A stretch of DNA of 64,000 nucleotides. Origin: Scalindua sp964344685. GTDB taxonomy: Bacteria; Planctomycetota; Brocadiia; Brocadiales; Scalinduaceae. The position numbers and the translations under genes were made by a program. The notes below the pieces were generated by a model. It was not told where the DNA came from and did no database searches. It saw only the letters and a program-made list of their open reading frames with translations. Below, piece by piece: positions 62,031 through 64,000 of the stretch. The DNA lies in NCBI GenBank assembly GCA_964344685.1, contig CAYFOK010000008.1, forward strand, positions 62,001-126,000, read 5' to 3'. The stretch's first letter is position 1. Every line of letters starts with the position of its first letter.

Positions 62031-62102
62031 GGAATCCTCACTTGCCCGATAATCAGTCAGGCGGACGAGAGTGAGATGGCCTTACTTTCGTAAGGACTCC
62101 AA
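62031..62102 (+). repeat. Dispersed hairpin repeat, copy B
   Basis: This copy matches the reverse complement of 39341-39408 over about 70 bp. It carries CCTTACTTTCGTAAGG as a near-perfect hairpin at its right end (about 62080-62095) and a TTGCCCGAT...CAGGCGG segment inside. It lies between mtaB and the phospholipase D-like gene, flanked by AAATAGTAAATT-type phrases. Confidence 0.8.
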
Positions 62103-62135
62103 CTTACAAATAGCAGACTCCAAACAAATTTCAAA

Positions 62136-62729
62136 ATGAAACCAGGTAAAATATACTTTAAATTAGTATTAATAGTCCTATTCAGCGCTTCAGGTTTGCT
62201 GTGTGGAGCTAAGCCGGCCTGTGCTCTGCCGGCAGATGATGTAATACCTCTTGTTGATGAAGGATATTTCCCGGCTGTCCACGAGGCATTTACCAATGCC
62301 GGAAAATCCATTTTATGTGTTATGTATATGGCCAAGCTGGACAAAGGGCATCCGGGCGGTTATGAATATCAACTGGTCCTTGATCTCATAAATGCGCATA
62401 AAAGAGGTGTGGAGGTTTTGGTTATATTTGATCAGAATGTCAAATTCTGGGAAAAAGGCAAAGATAGGGATAAAATAGAAAGAAAGAGTGAGTATGCACA
62501 CGATCTGCTGTTAAGTGCTGGTGTCCCGGTGTTTTATGACAATAAAAACAGGGTGGCTCACAGCAAAGTGATGGTAATTGATGAATATATAACGATCGTT
62601 GGAAGCACTAACTGGACATACAGCGCTTTAAGAAAGAACCATGAAGCATCCGTGATGATAAAGTCCCGGGATGTCGCACTGGCATTTGAGCAGAAATTAA
62701 GGCAGATAGAGAAAAATTCAGCTAAGTAG
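62136..62729 (+). CDS. Secreted phospholipase D-like (single HKD) nuclease/hydrolase
   Basis: A signal sequence (about 8-31, KLVLIVLFSASGLLCGAKPA, then CALPAD) precedes a single phospholipase D domain of about 160 residues. The HKD motif is AHSKVMVIDEYITIVGSTNW. The single motif and small size match the Nuc/Zuc endonuclease-like branch, which functions as a dimer. Substrate could be DNA or phospholipid; export supports extracellular or periplasmic action. Confidence 0.88.
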   Translation: MKPGKIYFKLVLIVLFSASGLLCGAKPACALPADDVIPLVDEGYFPAVHEAFTNAGKSILCVMYMAKLDKGHPGGYEYQLVLDLINAHKRGVEVLVIFDQNVKFWEKGKDRDKIERKSEYAHDLLLSAGVPVFYDNKNRVAHSKVMVIDEYITIVGSTNWTYSALRKNHEASVMIKSRDVALAFEQKLRQIEKNSAK

Positions 62730-62835
62730 TGTAATAATAACAGCATAAAAATACCTTGCATTAATAAATTAGCTTTGCTATAAAAGAAAGTTTCGAATAT
62801 TCAAACGGTTTATATCATAATATTGGAGGTACCTG

Positions 62836-63504
62836 TTGATCATTGCGATCGATGGGCCGGCTGGGTCTGGTAAAAGTACAGCGGCAAAGGGGTTGGCTGA
62901 GCGCCTCGGTTTTACATATCTCGATAGCGGTGCAATGTATCGAGCCTTTACGTGGAAAGTATGCAGTTCCGGTGCTGATTTCAGTGATAAAGAAGGCCTC
63001 CAGAAACTGTTGGATAATACAAGTATCAGAATAGAATGTTCGGATGATGGGTCAGAGGTATTTGTGGATGGTGTTGACGTAACAAGAGAGATAAGGCTTC
63101 CTTCTGTAACAGAGAACATACATCATATATCCAGCCTTGATTTTGTCCGCAGGAAGATGGTTGAACTTCAAAGAGACTTCGCAAGAGGCAAAGATATTAT
63201 TGCTGAAGGCAGAGATATGTGTTCGGTTGTTTTTCCGGATGCAGATAAAAAGATTTACATGGATGCCGACGTTAAGGAGAGAGCAAAAAGGAGACATTCC
63301 GAACTCGGGAATCTTGCTGGAAAGGGCAGTCTGGATAATATGATAGAAGACATTGCCCAGAGGGACCACAGGGACTCGACCAGGCAGCATGCACCTTTAA
63401 AAAGAGAACCGGATGCCCTTTATCTTGATACGACGAGTCTGGATGCAGAGAACGTTGTCGATATTTTGATGAAAGAGGTTCAAAAGGAGCAGCAGGAAGA
63501 TTAA
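62836..63504 (+). CDS. cmk: Cytidylate kinase
   Basis: Cmk phosphorylates CMP and dCMP. The P-loop is IAIDGPAGSGKSTAAKGLA. LDSGAMYRAFTWK, AEGRDMCSVVFPDADKKIYM and DHRDSTRQHAPLKREPDA are the family blocks for CMP binding and lid closure. The start is TTG at 62836 with GGAGG 6 nt upstream. It is followed 75 nt later by rpsA, the common cmk-rpsA order. Confidence 0.96.
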   Translation: MIIAIDGPAGSGKSTAAKGLAERLGFTYLDSGAMYRAFTWKVCSSGADFSDKEGLQKLLDNTSIRIECSDDGSEVFVDGVDVTREIRLPSVTENIHHISSLDFVRRKMVELQRDFARGKDIIAEGRDMCSVVFPDADKKIYMDADVKERAKRRHSELGNLAGKGSLDNMIEDIAQRDHRDSTRQHAPLKREPDALYLDTTSLDAENVVDILMKEVQKEQQED

Positions 63505-63579
63505 ACCTGTAATTTTATTTTATATTTAAAACTTTATTCAGCAGTTTTATTAACTTTATATTTTCGGAGAACTTTTTTA

Positions 63580-64000
63580 ATGGTTAACAAATTTGTATTA
63601 GAAGAATACGATATCAAGCAGGAGGAGATAGAGAAAGAGCTGGAAGAAATAGTTGGGAGCGACAGCCTTGAAAAGATTGAGGCGGCGTTTGATACTTCAA
63701 TCAAAAAATTCGATCTGGGAACGATACTGAGGGGCAGGATTTTAGGTGTCATTGGCAACAATGTAATATTAGACACCGGGTATAAATCAGAGGGAATCGT
63801 CCCGCTTTCGGAATTTGACAGTCCCGAAGAAGTTGAAACCGGGGCTGATATAGAGGTGATGCTTGAGTCGTTTGAAGACGATACAGGTCTGATACAGATT
63901 TCAAAACGGAAAGCCGACCGCATACGCGGCTGGGAAAAGATAGTTAATAAATACCAGGAAGGGGATGTTGTAAACGGCAAGGTTGTTAGAAAGATAAAAG
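63580..64000 (+). CDS. rpsA: 30S ribosomal protein S1, 5' part (runs off the window)
   Basis: About 140 residues are present. After an acidic N-terminal helix (EEYDIKQEEIEKELEEIVGS), the first S1 motif begins with LGTILRGRILGVIGNNVILD and continues through TGYKSEGIVPLSEFDSPEEV. IQISKRKADRIRGWEKIVNK leads into the second repeat (GDVVNGKVVRKIK). GGAGA lies 9 nt before the ATG. The cmk neighbour supports the call. Confidence 0.94.
   Translation, partial: MVNKFVLEEYDIKQEEIEKELEEIVGSDSLEKIEAAFDTSIKKFDLGTILRGRILGVIGNNVILDTGYKSEGIVPLSEFDSPEEVETGADIEVMLESFEDDTGLIQISKRKADRIRGWEKIVNKYQEGDVVNGKVVRKIK

Overview
This is a 64 kb stretch of an AT-rich chromosome from a Gram-negative-type bacterium. There are lipoproteins with lipoboxes, an outer-membrane-factor remnant, envelope glycosyltransferases and a HAMP chemoreceptor. 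Oxygen- and NO-related proteins typical of anaerobes are present: a flavodiiron protein, a ferritin-like diiron protein and a hemerythrin. Two enzymes, an IMP dehydrogenase and a UDP-sugar pyrophosphorylase, read like their eukaryotic counterparts. Taken together with the osmolyte genes, this makes me suspect a marine planctomycete of the anammox (Brocadiales/Scalindua) type. That is an impression from protein style only; no rRNA or anammox marker lies in the window. I saw no rRNA, tRNA, CRISPR array, insertion sequence or prophage.

Region 1 to 15.8 kb is mostly housekeeping. It holds a truncated HAMP sensor at the left edge, an unrecognised 547-residue protein, mutS, a short plus-strand run (ElyC-like, pterin dehydratase, ferritin-like protein, 72-residue orphan), a minus-strand UDP-sugar pyrophosphorylase/pgi pair, a ComEA-like HhH protein, an AI-2E family permease, uvrB and nadC.

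Region 15.8 to 22.1 kb is the most coherent metabolic unit. It carries glucosyl-3-phosphoglycerate synthase, its HAD phosphatase, a flavodiiron protein, glycerate 2-kinase and a GH15-like (alpha/alpha)6 glycosidase. Read together they could make the compatible solute glucosylglycerate, cleave it again and return glycerate to glycolysis. The hydrolase role is inferred.

Region 22.1 to 33.3 kb is a signalling block: a four-PAS/GAF histidine kinase, a REC-PAS kinase, a chemoreceptor, a stand-alone receiver and a REC-PAS-PAS kinase. A roughly 110-nt leader upstream of the chemoreceptor can fold into two mutually exclusive stems, one of them an intrinsic terminator. It is a good riboswitch or attenuator candidate of no class I recognise.

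Region 33.3 to 44.7 kb contains an amidase, priA-guaB behind a clear sigma-70-type promoter, a PEGA lipoprotein, an exported methyltransferase, a UvrD/PcrA helicase, and an IscS-like protein that has lost its PLP lysine while keeping its cysteine loop. It ends with an MBL-fold hydrolase, a remnant of an RND outer-membrane factor and a hemerythrin.

Region 44.9 to 60.5 kb is a thirteen-gene minus-strand glycan or envelope cluster with a strong promoter at its head (60.5 kb). It contains four glycosyltransferases, two DUF362 proteins, a DegT aminotransferase, polysaccharide deacetylase, NodU-type carbamoyltransferase, radical SAM/SPASM protein, WbqC, a membrane PHP phosphoesterase and a methyltransferase. 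The right end returns to housekeeping: mtaB, a phospholipase-D-like nuclease, cmk and the start of rpsA.

Intergenic regions carry dispersed hairpin repeats. Two copies of one family, at 39.3 and 62.0 kb in opposite orientation, align over about 70 bp.
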